NCBI GenBank assembly: GCA_029204225.1
Contig: CM055095.1
Coordinates: forward strand, 44,689,446-44,753,445
DNA length: 64,000 nt
Origin: Diphasiastrum complanatum
Taxonomy: Eukaryota > Streptophyta > Lycopodiopsida > Lycopodiales > Lycopodiaceae
Direction: 5' to 3'
This document shows positions 54,000 through 64,000 of this stretch, piece by piece. Position numbers and translations under genes: made by a program. The notes below the pieces were generated by a model. That model saw nothing but the letters and a program-made list of their open reading frames with translations, did not search any database and was not told the origin of the DNA. Each line of letters begins with the position of its first letter. Within the stretch, counting starts at the first letter, position 1.

Positions 54000-55330
54000 C
54001 TCAAATGTCCTGAGTTTCACCTCAACAGACGCTCATCGTTCAAATCTCGATCGGAGCCATAAGTCCAGATTTCGACCAAAGGCTTCTTTAACATCTCGAC
54101 CGAAGCCATCGTTCAAATCTCGATCGGAGCCATAAGTCCAGATTTTGACCAAAGGCCTCTTTAACATCTCGACCGAAGGCAACCTTCAAATCTCAACCAG
54201 AGCCTTTAGTCTTGATCTCAGCTGAAGCGATCCTTCACATCTCAATCGGAGCCGAAGGCAACCTTCAAATCTCAACCGGAGCCGAAGTGCTCTATTCAAT
54301 CTCAGCCGAAACCCAATGCTTAAATCTCAACCGAAGAGATTCTCAATCTCAACCGAAGCAATTTCTCAACTCTCGATCGACGACATCTTATCACGTCTCG
54401 ACCGAAGAGTTTTTGCTCAACTCTCGACTAGAGGGTCTGGGTCCAATCTTGACCGAACGGATTTCTTCCAATCTCAACCAGACCAGTTTCATGCTCGACC
54501 ACCAGCCTTTTCAACGACAATCTTTCTGTCAAACCAAACGACATACAAGCTGCACCGCTATAAACGAGAGCCATGACAAGGGCTTGTATCTACCTTGATC
54601 CGTAGCCATCGTAAACCACTACGTGATCGCCTTGAGCCGAAGCCATCACCAACACCAGCACCACCGCTCTCGTCAGAACCATAGTCACACACCTCCACTC
54701 TTCCAACGGTAGAAACCGCATTCTAGATATTGCACCAGCCGTCTTGAACCGTAGCGACCACAATCCACTCACGTCATTCCTTCACCTGTAATAATCCGCA
54801 TACATCCATTCCACTGCAACCAATCGCCAACCATCACAAACTGTGAGGACCGCAACCCATCGCACACTGTACGGACCGTCATCCATCATAACCCGTAGGC
54901 ATCGTAATCTACCGTACCGTACGGATCGTAAACCACCGCAAACCACGCTCATCCTTCGCAAACAGTTCAGACCACAATACACTGCAATTGCCCGCAAACC
55001 ATCGCAACTCGTAGGGACCGCAATCCATCACAAACTATATGGACCGCAAACCATCTCCACCCACTGCAATCCAATCATCTCCATTCTCACACTGTAGAAA
55101 TTGCACCAATGCTCACACACATTCAACCACATCCACCGTTCAGCCATAGCGGCCTTAGTCACCTCCAACCTGAGCGTCTTCACACCACAATCAACAGTAA
55201 CACCCACATTCAATCATTCCGCCGCATTCATACGTATCAACTGCCAACTGATTGATTTGCACTCGCATCAACCTGGACCCGTAGCAACCGCATTCCAACA
55301 CCCGTATCCCCCGTAACAAAAATCCAAGAG
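54000..55330 (+). repeat. Minisatellite-rich leader of the Gypsy element
   Basis: At about 54030-54480 units built on ATCTCGACCGAAGCC are repeated, with a higher-order copy of about 75 bp (TCGATCGGAGCCATAAGTCC occurs at 54050 and again at 54122). From about 54600 to 55330 a second array uses CGTAGGGACCGCAATCCATC-like units. The open frames here are a result of the repetition. The array lies between the primer-binding site and the gag start. Confidence 0.6.
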
Positions 55331-55367
55331 CCTATTTACACAATCCTATAGTACTGTACAAGTTGTT

Positions 55368-56050
55368 ATGGATCGCCCTTACGATCCGAATTCTACGGAG
55401 GACTATCCACCAGAGATGGTCTCTCCATCCACCGAACATGCTCGACTTAATAGATATTCCCGGATGAAATTCCAAGTCCAAGAGCCATCCACCAACCCAT
55501 TCGACAGATGGGAACCCATGCATAATGAAGCTCCATATAAATGACCACATTTTCATGCTGCCGAATCTTCACATTCACGAGCTCACTTAAACAGAGCTTT
55601 TGCTAACGTACCCCAAATCTAGATATACCTAAGTACGATGGTAACACTGATCCTCAAAGATTTCTTCAAGTCTTTGAGAATGCATGTGACATCTATGGTG
55701 AGACATCACCGAAAGCCATGGTACAGCTCTTTTCGATGACCATGATCGATCGAGCATGAGAGTGGTTTTTTAACCTTGATCGTGAAGATAAACATGACTG
55801 GTCACTCTTGAAGGAGGCCTTTATCAAACGCCTCAAGCCATTTCACTTGATAGAAAGTCCTTTTGTCAAGCTAAGTAACATCAAAATGACAAAAGACGAG
55901 AAAGTACGTGACTATATTGAACGATTTAAAAGATTAAAAAGTTAGGTACAAGAATAACCCACTGAGTCTATGCTCATAATTTGGTTCCTCGTTGGACTCC
56001 CACGATGGATAAGACGTGAACTTTGTTCCAATGACCAATTACCATAGATC
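55368..56050 (+). pseudogene. Gypsy gag, broken
   Basis: An ATG at 55368 opens MDRPYDPNSTEDYPP and leads to a stop at about 55542. After frameshifts the capsid region is plain: IPKYDGNTDPQRFLQVFENA, EWFFNLDREDKHDWSLLKEA, FIKRLKPFHLIESPF and YIERFKRLK. This is the Retrotrans_gag domain of Gypsy elements. A TGA at 55757 and several other stops are present. It ends at about 56050, where a minus-strand Copia copy begins. Confidence 0.75.
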
Positions 56051-56083
56051 CCATCCAAAAAGTGTAGCAAGTGAAATAATGAC

Positions 56084-56470
56084 TCAAATGCTCACCATCT
56101 TTGCCATGGGTGGAAAGGTCTCATCATAGTCAATTCCATACTCGTGTGCATATCCTTTTGCCACTAACCTTGCCTTGTACTTGTTGATTGATCCATCTTG
56201 GTTTGTCTTCACCTTGAAAATCCATTTGCATCCAATAGCTTTCTTGTCCTTTGGAAGTTCCACCAATCTCCATGTTTTATTCTTCATAAGAGCTTGATAT
56301 TCAAGATCCATTGCTTGGATCCACTCCTCTTTGTTCCTTGCTTCATCTACACATGTAGGTTCATCAAAAGAGGTTAGTAAAGAAAAACTTGTACCACCAG
56401 CAATTTGCTTACCCTTTTCATCATATGTGAGTCTCAAAGGTTGTTGTCTTTCCCTTGATGTCCTCCTTGG
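56084..56470 (-). pseudogene. Copia RT, N-terminal part
   Basis: The minus-strand frame reads EEWIQAMDLEYQALMKNKTW, then KKAIGCKWIFKVK and YKARLVAKGYAHEYG, ending near PPMAKMVSI. It is close to the RT of Copia A at 3830-4070. The catalytic YVDD region is absent because of truncation. Confidence 0.85.
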
Positions 56471-56473
56471 CTT

Positions 56474-57539
56474 TTAACTTGAAGTAGGCCCTTCACCATC
56501 AACATCCAAAGTACCATCAATCACATCATCAACATCAAGAATGCTAGATCCAATGTCCACACCACCACTTGAAGAAAATTTTGGAATTTTTCCTTCATAA
56601 AAAATGACATCTCTTCCAATGATCACTTTATTGGTTGAAGGAATGTAGATCTTGTAAGTCTTGCTTACCTCACTATAGCCAAAAAACACACCTATTTTTG
56701 AAGAAGGATCCTCCTTGGTTCTATCATCAAGAGTGATGTTGATATAGTAAATACAACCAAAAGTTTTAAAAAACTTGACACTCGGCCTCCTACCAAACAA
56801 TAGTTCAAAATGAGTTTTTCCATCCAATATCACTTGGCCATCTATTGAAAAGAAAATTAGCACACAACAAAGCTTGATTCCAAAAGGGTTAAGGAAGATT
56901 AGCACCTATCCTCATGGCTTTGGCACCTTCACATAAAGTTCTATTCTTCCTCTCGGCCACTCCATTTTGTTGTGGTGTCGTTGGGCTTGTGTACTCCCTC
57001 TTGATCCCATGTTCTTCACAAAAGGCCTTGAACTTGGTAGATATGTACTCTCCACCATTGTCACACCTCAAGCACTTGATTTTTGTGGAAAATTGAATCT
57101 CTCTTGCAATCTTGAACTTGACAAAGACATCAAACACCTCACCTTTGCTTTTTAGTAGATAGACACAACAAAATCTACTAAAATCATCAATGAATGTAAT
57201 AGACATCTTGGCTTTAGTGATGCCAATTGTAGATAAACCATGAATATCTCAATGCACAAGATGGAAAGGCTTACTTGATCTTGATGTAGATCTCTTGTAA
57301 GGTAACATCTTGAGAAGCTCATTGGTAATATTCAATTTAATCATGTGTAGAGCTCTTTTAGCTCTCTTATTATACCTCAACTGATCTTGGGGTGCTTGAG
57401 GCCTCTCCTCCACACCTGCAAGAATCTCCATCAACTCATTCATCTCCAACAAGGATTCCATCCTCACCTTCCAAGTAAAATAGTTGATTGAGGTAAGCCT
57501 ATCATTGCCTTCCAACATGTAGCCACTTGAGGTTGCCAT
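56474..57539 (-). pseudogene. Copia gag start fused to integrase
   Basis: From the ATG at 57539 the frame reads SSGYMLEGNDRLTSINYFTW and KMKLNITNELLK-like gag. It then passes at about 57310 into PYKRSTSRSSKPFHLVH of the integrase. The next frame carries FIDDFSRFCCVYLLKS, LRCDNGGEYISTKF, HGIKREYTSPTTPQQNG and VAERKNRTLCEGA, so the DDE core is well kept. The C-terminal part reads FKTFGCIYYINITLD and KTYKIYIPSTNKVIIG. Frameshifts lie near 57245 and 56890. Confidence 0.85.
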
Positions 57540-58140
57540 GTTGCAATGATTTGATCTTCATTTTGAACCTGTTCCAATGCACAAAGCAATCCCTTGAAAT
57601 TAACAAATGAAACTCAAGAAGAAATCACAAAGATATGGAACAATCTATCCTCTCCTTTTTCTCTTCTTTCTAGCAATTCCTAGCACATAGAATCTTGATT
57701 TCTTAATCACAATATATCTAAACACAATGTGATGAAATTTTTCCAACACCTAAGATTGAAATGCACTCTTGAACAGTCCAGCAACCTGAAAATCAAGAGA
57801 TCCTACCAAATTTGGAGTTTCTCAAAAAATGCAAAATATTGAATCAAGAAGAATCTAGATGCAAAAGCTAGAATCTTGATATGACATCTACTAGAATGTA
57901 TGATTCTCTACCATAGGCAATTTTTGTCTCAAAATTCCAATAATTGGATTAAAAAATCGGCCTACTACAAGTGATTTGACATAAAATGGTGATAGATCAC
58001 AAAGATCCACTTTCTATGCTTCCAACAACTTAATTTGAGTGTGTAGAGCTCCAAATCCACAAAAAATTTATGGCACTCTCAAATCCACCACTAGATATGG
58101 TTCATTATCCAAATTTGACTTGCAACCTACTTTGATACCA

Positions 58141-58365
58141 TGTGAAAATTACAGATTCAAAATGCACTTAATGGATCTTTGATCTTGGGTCAATCTGATC
58201 AACACCACTAGAACTAGTTAGAAGGGAGAAATCAACAATTTTAGCATGCTGGTCTTGCATAAATCACATAGATCTGATCATGAACATAAAAATACAGTAA
58301 GGTACTATCCATGTCCATACTATAGTAGAATCCTACTGTCCTTCACACATGCAGATTCACGATCT
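58141..58365 (-). mobile_element. Copia LTR, inner part
   Basis: It starts TGTGAAAATTACAGATTC directly beside the primer-binding site, and its end matches the solo LTR at 41701. The far boundary is unclear; Copia gag sequence of another copy appears by about 58440, so the LTR may be truncated. Confidence 0.6.
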
Positions 58366-58649
58366 ACAAGAAAATCAACATTATACACATAGAAACTCAA
58401 GATACATGAGAAAATGACATAAGATGGACATAGAATCAACAAAGCCGAGTTCTCCATGTATAATAAGAGAACAAAGCAGTCTTTGATGTCGTGATTGGAT
58501 CTCTTGCAGTATATGCAAAGGAGTTTGGTCTTGGCAGGTTGTTGTTGTCTGTTGTGCTGTTGTTGTGGTTGCGTTGAATCTTTCTGCTCAGCTTTTGTCT
58601 TCTTATCCTTGAAGTTCTTCTTCTTGGAATGCTGCTTATTAGAGTACAA
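58366..58649 (-). pseudogene. Copia gag C-terminal fragment with zinc knuckle
   Basis: The minus-strand frame has a Lys-rich stretch (KKKNFKDKKTKAEQKD), a Gln-rich stretch and the knuckle CIYCKRSNHDIKDC. About 50 residues later it reads FLVDRESACV, a degraded form of the LDSGAS-type protease start. Confidence 0.6.
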
Positions 58650-59109
58650 GGCATTGTCTTGTTACTCTCCAAGCATTTATAATTGGCAAGTCAAGATGAG
58701 ACTTTTATTTATTAAAGGTCGTTGGAGCATAGTTAGTGGCATTTAATTGTCACCATGAGATCCAACTACCTTAAGTGAAAAATGAACGATAAGAGGGGAA
58801 CCACCTGCATTGGGCTTGTTTTGACAATTTTCACATACTTTGTAGGAAATTTGAGAAAATTTGTCCACCTTGTGTGTTACACAAGCCAAGAATCGCCAAT
58901 TCCTATTATTGCAAAGGCTCTTTGCCCTTAAGTATTATATAAGTACATCATTAACTACTCATATTAATCTAGTTAAGTCCATCATAAATTAGTTGGTTGA
59001 CGTTGGTGGTCCAAATCTAGGAGAAAAAACAAATTTGGTGGTTTCATTGAGTTTAGCAATATCATTTGCACAGTTAGCATGTTCTTGGTAAGTAACTTTC
59101 TAGTATGTT

Positions 59110-59300
59110 AGTTTCTTTAGTTGCTTTGCTTGAGGAGGAGAGGCATACAAATCTTACATCAATTATCACAACCAAGAGAGCTAAGTTTACTAGGACTAGA
59201 GTGGCTAATGCAAGGAGGTATATTGATGATTCTAAGTAAAAGAACGCCAAGTGCTTCTATTGTGGCAAGATGGGCCACTTCTTGAACCAATGTACATAAT
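59110..59300 (+). pseudogene. Copia gag fragment with zinc knuckle
   Basis: One reading gives LLEEERH-like and KRAKFTRTRVANARRYI, a stop, then AKCFYCGKMGHFLNQC, a CX2CX4HX4C knuckle. It stands alone. Confidence 0.6.
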
Positions 59301-61516
59301 GGAAGTCAGATATGGAGATGAAATAGGGCATGGAGAAGGGAAAATGGAAGCCTGAGAGAAAGCAGATTTTGTAAGTCAAACTAGCCTCATTGCCCATGTC
59401 ATAACCATTTAGTTCATTGCACGGACCCTCTATGGATTTTGTGCGAGAAGTAAATCTTTTACTAGAATAAGTTGTTACATAAATGATTTAGTTTTGATTT
59501 TTTCACTAGTTGTTGGATGATGAAGTATGGAGGTTTCTCATTAATCTAGATAAGGTACTTTTATTTCTTGTCATCAAGTACTTTGGGTATATGCATGGAT
59601 GTGCATTCAAGAGGGAATTTGAAAATTAACCTTTATCAATGAGCAACACAATCCACTATCATGTTATGACAATAACTTTCAACATTACCATTGAGTATCC
59701 ACATTTAAATAAGACTTAAGATATTCATGTGATATCAAAAGGTCCCATCAAAGTTATCTCAAGAGTCCAAGTGCCAATCTAGATCAAAGACTTCCAATGT
59801 CTTGGCATGCTGAATATTTCTTGTAAACTCGTAGTCAAAGTCCTTGCTAAAGGCTCTCTCTTGTCCTCAAAAAAGTTGTCTTTAGGAAACAATATAAATA
59901 TGGTTAGTCAAATGTAGAAACATAATGGACAATGTTTCAAATGTTTGGTCGACTATTTGGCATATTGATTACCACAATGCTAGAGCTATGATAAGAATAT
60001 ACCATAATATATGTTTTGATGGAATAAACTTGAACTACATCGCCCTAGGTGAAATGTGGCCACAATAGAAAGAAAACAAAGTGACTTAAAATATTACTAT
60101 AAGCTTTGTTGGCATTGCCTTGCAAAAGGCAACAATACTCTGTGTTCAAGTTGGTCAATGGAGTTTATAAAAAGGTCAACATTGAGGTCAATGCCTTAAA
60201 TTATAAGGGTATGTGCACACAAAAGTTTGTCACATTGCTAAGGACTTTATTGTAAGAACATGGAACTTTATATGCAAGTTGTATATAACAAAAACTCATG
60301 TCCCTCTTGTCTTTTTTATGCATGCATGGATGCTCACACTCTAGACGCACCTTCATATGCAAGTCATGGATAGCAAAAAATTCATGTGCCTCTCTTTTTC
60401 TTGCATGCATCCATAGGTTCTCCAACCTACATGATGTGCCAACATCATCAACACCAACAATAATCATCAAATATTATCTATTTGTAATTCTAAAATCATT
60501 TCATATATGTTTTTTATTGTCGTCATATATCTACTCATGCACACACTTTTGATTAAAATTCAATCTTATGAGGCAAGACAAGGAAATGCTAATCATTTAT
60601 GCCATGGTTCCAAGACAACTAGGATTTGAGAGTAGCTAATTACCTTCCATACAGTCTTACACAATCACATCTTTTAATATTTGAAATTTTTTTGGCAATG
60701 CCTTTGTGATATACCACATCTTTTTTGTTTTTGAACAGTTTGGCTTGATTTTTTCTAAAATGTTAAAAGATTATAAAAAGAATTGCCTTTTTAAAAAAAT
60801 TAGAAAATTTGAAAGAGCGCATTTTTGTGCTTAAACTCACCTTGGGAGCAACACCACAACAATTAGCAAATCACCATGATAGCTTCATGACAAAGCTAAA
60901 AGTTGGCATTTGGTATCAAGAGAACTAAATTGCCATTTTTTGGCATATTCATCTCTTAAAATAAATGATTCTCAAAGCCTAGTATTTTTAGCATAAAACA
61001 AACATGTATCACAATAAGTGGTGAAGATTTAGTTCCTTAGAGTTCACCCCACCAATGAGGACAGACACAAGAGATAAAGTGACTCATATATTAAGACAAG
61101 CTTGGAGGATTAGAATCGAGAAAAAGTTAAAAACCAGAGATTGCAATTTTGAAGGATCAAATCTAATAGAACAAAACTTATTTTATTGCTCAAACTCACC
61201 TACAATTGACCTTTCATCTTTTTTAGCTAATCTTAACACATGCAAAAACAACAAGGATGTTTTTACATGGCAGAATATGAGGCATATGCTTTGGAAGGAC
61301 AATTTCTCGCCCCATTCTGCCCAATGTAATGCTCGCCCTACCAGGCTCGCGGAAATTCACTGCCATGCACAATGGGTTGCGCTGCAGGTTCCATACTCAA
61401 AAGCAGGGAACTTCCAAGATACGTGTTACAATAAGAAGGGGTCTCGATAAATGGTCAGGTGGGTTCTCTTTCTCTCGTTCTCTAGTCTCAATCTCGATCT
61501 CGATCTCGATCTATCG
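59301..61516. other. No gene recognised; includes a local duplication
   Basis: No domain was recognised. A segment of about 70 bp near 60262-60330 (ATATGCAAGTTGTATATAAC and on, through GCATGCATGGATGC) is repeated, diverged, at about 60356-60415. Just before the EG45-like start, (ATCTCG)n units occur at 61488-61512. Confidence 0.4.
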
Positions 61517-62556
61517 ATGGGAGAAGCGATGACGATTAGTCCCTATCCAAGACTACTGCTCTTACTGGTCTTGCTCTCCTGTCTGATGACCACTGTGGTA
61601 TCGCTCCGAGGATCAGGTTCGGCTGCACCCTGGCTGAGCATAGGAGGTGAATGCTTGACCCTTTTTTTCCTCCAGCATGTCCTCGAAGTGTGTGCTATTT
61701 TGACTCAATTTATTGTGTGTAATCTAATATGGTATCAGGCCTTTGGGAATTGAGCTTGGGAGCTCAAACGTTGCAGTGATCTGGTTATAGTGTGGTAATA
61801 AGTTACAGATTCAGAAAGTAATGTAAATTTTTTAAAGCTTTAGCCTGTCATATATAACAATATTATTAGCTACGAATTACAGAATGGTAGATGATTGTTT
61901 GAAATTTTTTATAGAATTCTATCCGTAGAGCTGAGAGTTTCAGGAAAGGAACACAGTACATATATGAGGTTGCTTTTGATGGATAAGAATATCGTTTGCA
62001 GACACTACATGCTTTCAATCAAATCGCACCGAGTTCCCTGTTGTATCTGTAAGATGGAGCATTTTTTCACCAGACTTATGCGGGCAGTGTTTGAATGTGA
62101 CATGCTTGGGAGAATATTGTAAATCAAACAATTCGTCCACAGTTGTGAAAATCGTGGACAGTTGCTCCAGCGCTACTTGCAGTATACTGACCCTTTCATC
62201 CTTCGACGTTATGGCAGATATAACTACTGGAGGTATTTATGTATCTTATGAAAGGTTAGTTTCTGTCCAGCTGTTAACAACATCTGTGACATATAAAAGC
62301 TGCCAGTTGTTCTATTGGTTTTTTTAGCTCCTCTGCTTGGACACGATCTCTTTCTAACTACGGTGTTTCGTTTGGTCCCATTTGTATGATCACTTCTACA
62401 TAAGTTCTAAAGCAGTCTGATTCGTCAACGTTGCTGCTGCTAGCGAATGTCTGTAACAAGATTCATATGCCATATTTATCTTTAAAGCTTTCTCCTTCTG
62501 AGAGATCTACACTTTTTTATGTTTGTTACAGCGTGGATTGCCCAGATTCATCGTGA
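61517..62556 (+). CDS. EG45/plant natriuretic peptide-like secreted protein
   Basis: The exons 61517-61646, 62002-62254 and 62532-62556 join with matching phases (G|AC, AG|C) and GT-AG introns to give 135 residues. Residues 1-30 form a signal peptide with the core RLLLLLVLLSCLMTTVVS. The mature part has TTCFQSNRTEFP, LCGQCLNVTC, then TVVKIVDSCSSATC and GGIYVSYE. This is the double-psi beta-barrel (RlpA-like) pattern of EG45-like and PNP-like proteins, relatives of expansins without the binding domain. It should be secreted to the apoplast. The part between the first Cys and LCGQC is shorter than usual, so an extra small exon may be missed in the 355-bp first intron. No coding disruption is seen. 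Confidence 0.85.
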
Positions 62557-63128
62557 AAAGCTCTATCGACCAAATCGAGGCTAATCATTGGTTGCGAATC
62601 CGAACGGTTTAGGATTTTTTTATTTAAGCAGCTAAGCAGCTACGCTTATTAGTAATTACTGCTGCTGTAAGCTAGACAAATCTAGAGTTTCTGTTTTATC
62701 GATGTACTTAAGCAGCCAGTTTGACTCACTTATCGTAGTTTCTTATTTATCTCTTATCGTCTACGCTTTTCTTCTTCTCTTTGTATGTTGCATGTATTGG
62801 TTTTAGTACCGGTCTTGGTGTTTCAAGTTCTACCATAGTATGAGAGCCATAGTACCAGCCACAGGTTACTTGAAATATGAAAATCATGATGTGTTAAGAG
62901 CACGTTTAGCTCCCTAATCTTAAGATTTGACACATTATGTGTCCCACGCACTGTTCATAGAATGGGATGCTCCCACACTTTGACATATTTGCAATTATTG
63001 AGCCCATGATCATGTAGAATTCCATACATCATAAAGACAATCATCACGGTGAAAGAGAAACAAGTGTGGACGTCCTCAAGGCTGTGTCTATGTGTGTGCG
63101 CTTTTGTGTGTGTGTGTGTGTGTGTATG

Positions 63129-63162
<34 letters not shown>

Positions 63163-64000
63163 CAACCACATAATATATATTTCTTCAAGCACCTTAAGGG
63201 CCATGTGTCTTGAGTGTTGCAACTTCATGCACTCCCTCTAGATATGCACTATTGTGTGATAACACATGATCTCTTGTTGGAAGATGCTTAGGGTATCCAC
63301 ATGACACAACATTAATCATTGGAATGTCATGAGAGTGTGCTTCTTTCAAGGGAGACTAACATCAAAATTGCTAAAAGGAAAACAATTTGATGTAACATTT
63401 GTAAAAGGTTTACTCACCCTAGCTAGAATGGTAGCTAAAAATTGGAAGTGGGCTTCATTCCTTGTAATATAAAGCCACATGATCCACATAGACTTATTGT
63501 CCTTCTATTGTTGAAAGAGCATTAATGATATACACTACTTGCAAGCTAAGATCGGATTATTATTACAAAACTAACACTACCACTATTCTTAATAGGCATT
63601 TTCTAGCACTACCAATAATACTACCCACAATTTTAAACATAGACAAGCTCACATTTAGCAAAACATCAAAATGAAAGAAGCATACGCCATATCTCACAAA
63701 ACCCTTTAAAGTGGATATGGAAATGTTACTCAAATCTCACTACTTTAAAGGTTGAAAGAGCAGGGAGGGAAGAGCATAGTGTGTCAAGGTGCCTTGCATC
63801 ATGATCATCTTGCATCTTCCTCAATATCATATCTTACTTGAAGAAGACTCAATAAATAAAATAGCACGCAGCCACCATGGCCTTCTAGGCAACCATCTCG
63901 TCAACATGTTGACCTTGTTCTCTCGCGTGAGGGAATTTGCACTCTTGGAGATGTTCTTATTGCTAATTCCTCTTGATAGGACCTTCTTCATCATTATTCC
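62557..64000. other. No gene seen; two microsatellites
   Basis: (TG)n lies at 63106-63125 and (GA)n at 63132-63160. No domain was recognised in the open frames of this stretch. Confidence 0.4.

Larger units (their letters stand above)
56055..58140 (-). mobile_element. Copia element G, gag fused to integrase, with leader and PBS
   Basis: In minus orientation the order is primer-binding site TGGTATCAAAG (complement of 58130-58140), leader (58129-57540), gag start, integrase and the first part of RT. RT stops at about 56060, against the Gypsy gag. The leader resembles that of Copia A. Gag is cut after about 75 codons and joined directly to integrase, so most of gag, all of protease and the pre-integrase region are deleted. 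The LTR begins at 58141. Confidence 0.85.

Noticed and set aside
54843-55316. Open frames rich in Arg, Thr, Pro and Asn
   Set aside because: They follow from the minisatellite units in the Gypsy leader; other frames of the same array are also open.
1-64000. CRISPR arrays and prokaryotic operons
   Set aside because: No direct repeats with uniform spacers occur, and the genes are spliced and eukaryotic.

Overview
The window is land-plant nuclear DNA: spliced genes with GT-AG introns, a BES1/BZR1 transcription factor, a plant CCHC zinc-knuckle protein, an EG45/PNP-like secreted protein, and dense, decayed LTR retrotransposons. The repeat-rich layout and the sequences would suit a non-flowering vascular plant such as a fern, but I cannot fix the lineage from sequence alone.

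Three host genes look intact. A nine-knuckle CCHC protein lies on + (coding exons between 9900 and 12484). A BES1/BZR1-type regulator lies on - (25163 to 23750, two exons). A small EG45-like (double-psi beta-barrel) secreted protein lies on + (61517 to 62556, three exons). Their functions are unrelated and no operon-like arrangement is expected.

Nearly everything else is mobile-element debris. Copia-type fragments lie at 1-6450, 13062-19654, 28359-30417, 32226-36745, 49346-49700, 56055-58680 and 59110-59300. Gypsy-type fragments lie at 47281-47885, 48784-49345 and 53729-56050. Several events can be read to the base: solo LTRs with 5-bp target duplications (41701-42355; probably 5527-6137), a gag-only internally deleted Copia copy (28359-30417) with a matching TGAGG duplication, a foldback MITE (7964-8125), and an 86-bp tRNA-like insertion flanked by a perfect 15-bp duplication (27244-27329). 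Two fragments (31488-32030 and 49908-50510) carry an endonuclease/exonuclease/phosphatase domain like that of Helentron-type elements.

The most unusual part is about 36.8-47.1 kb. It holds a decayed multi-exon transposase-like gene (+), an unrecognised acidic gene (-), a 1.9-kb divergent promoter region built of near-palindromic repeats and G-boxes, and a + strand unit. That unit starts with a histone H3-like domain and continues into a C48/Ulp1-like cysteine protease. Another unrecognised spliced gene (-) follows. I propose these as parts of one or more poorly described multigene DNA transposons, one of which captured a histone H3. All are degenerate here. The grouping into one element is inference, because I could not find its ends.
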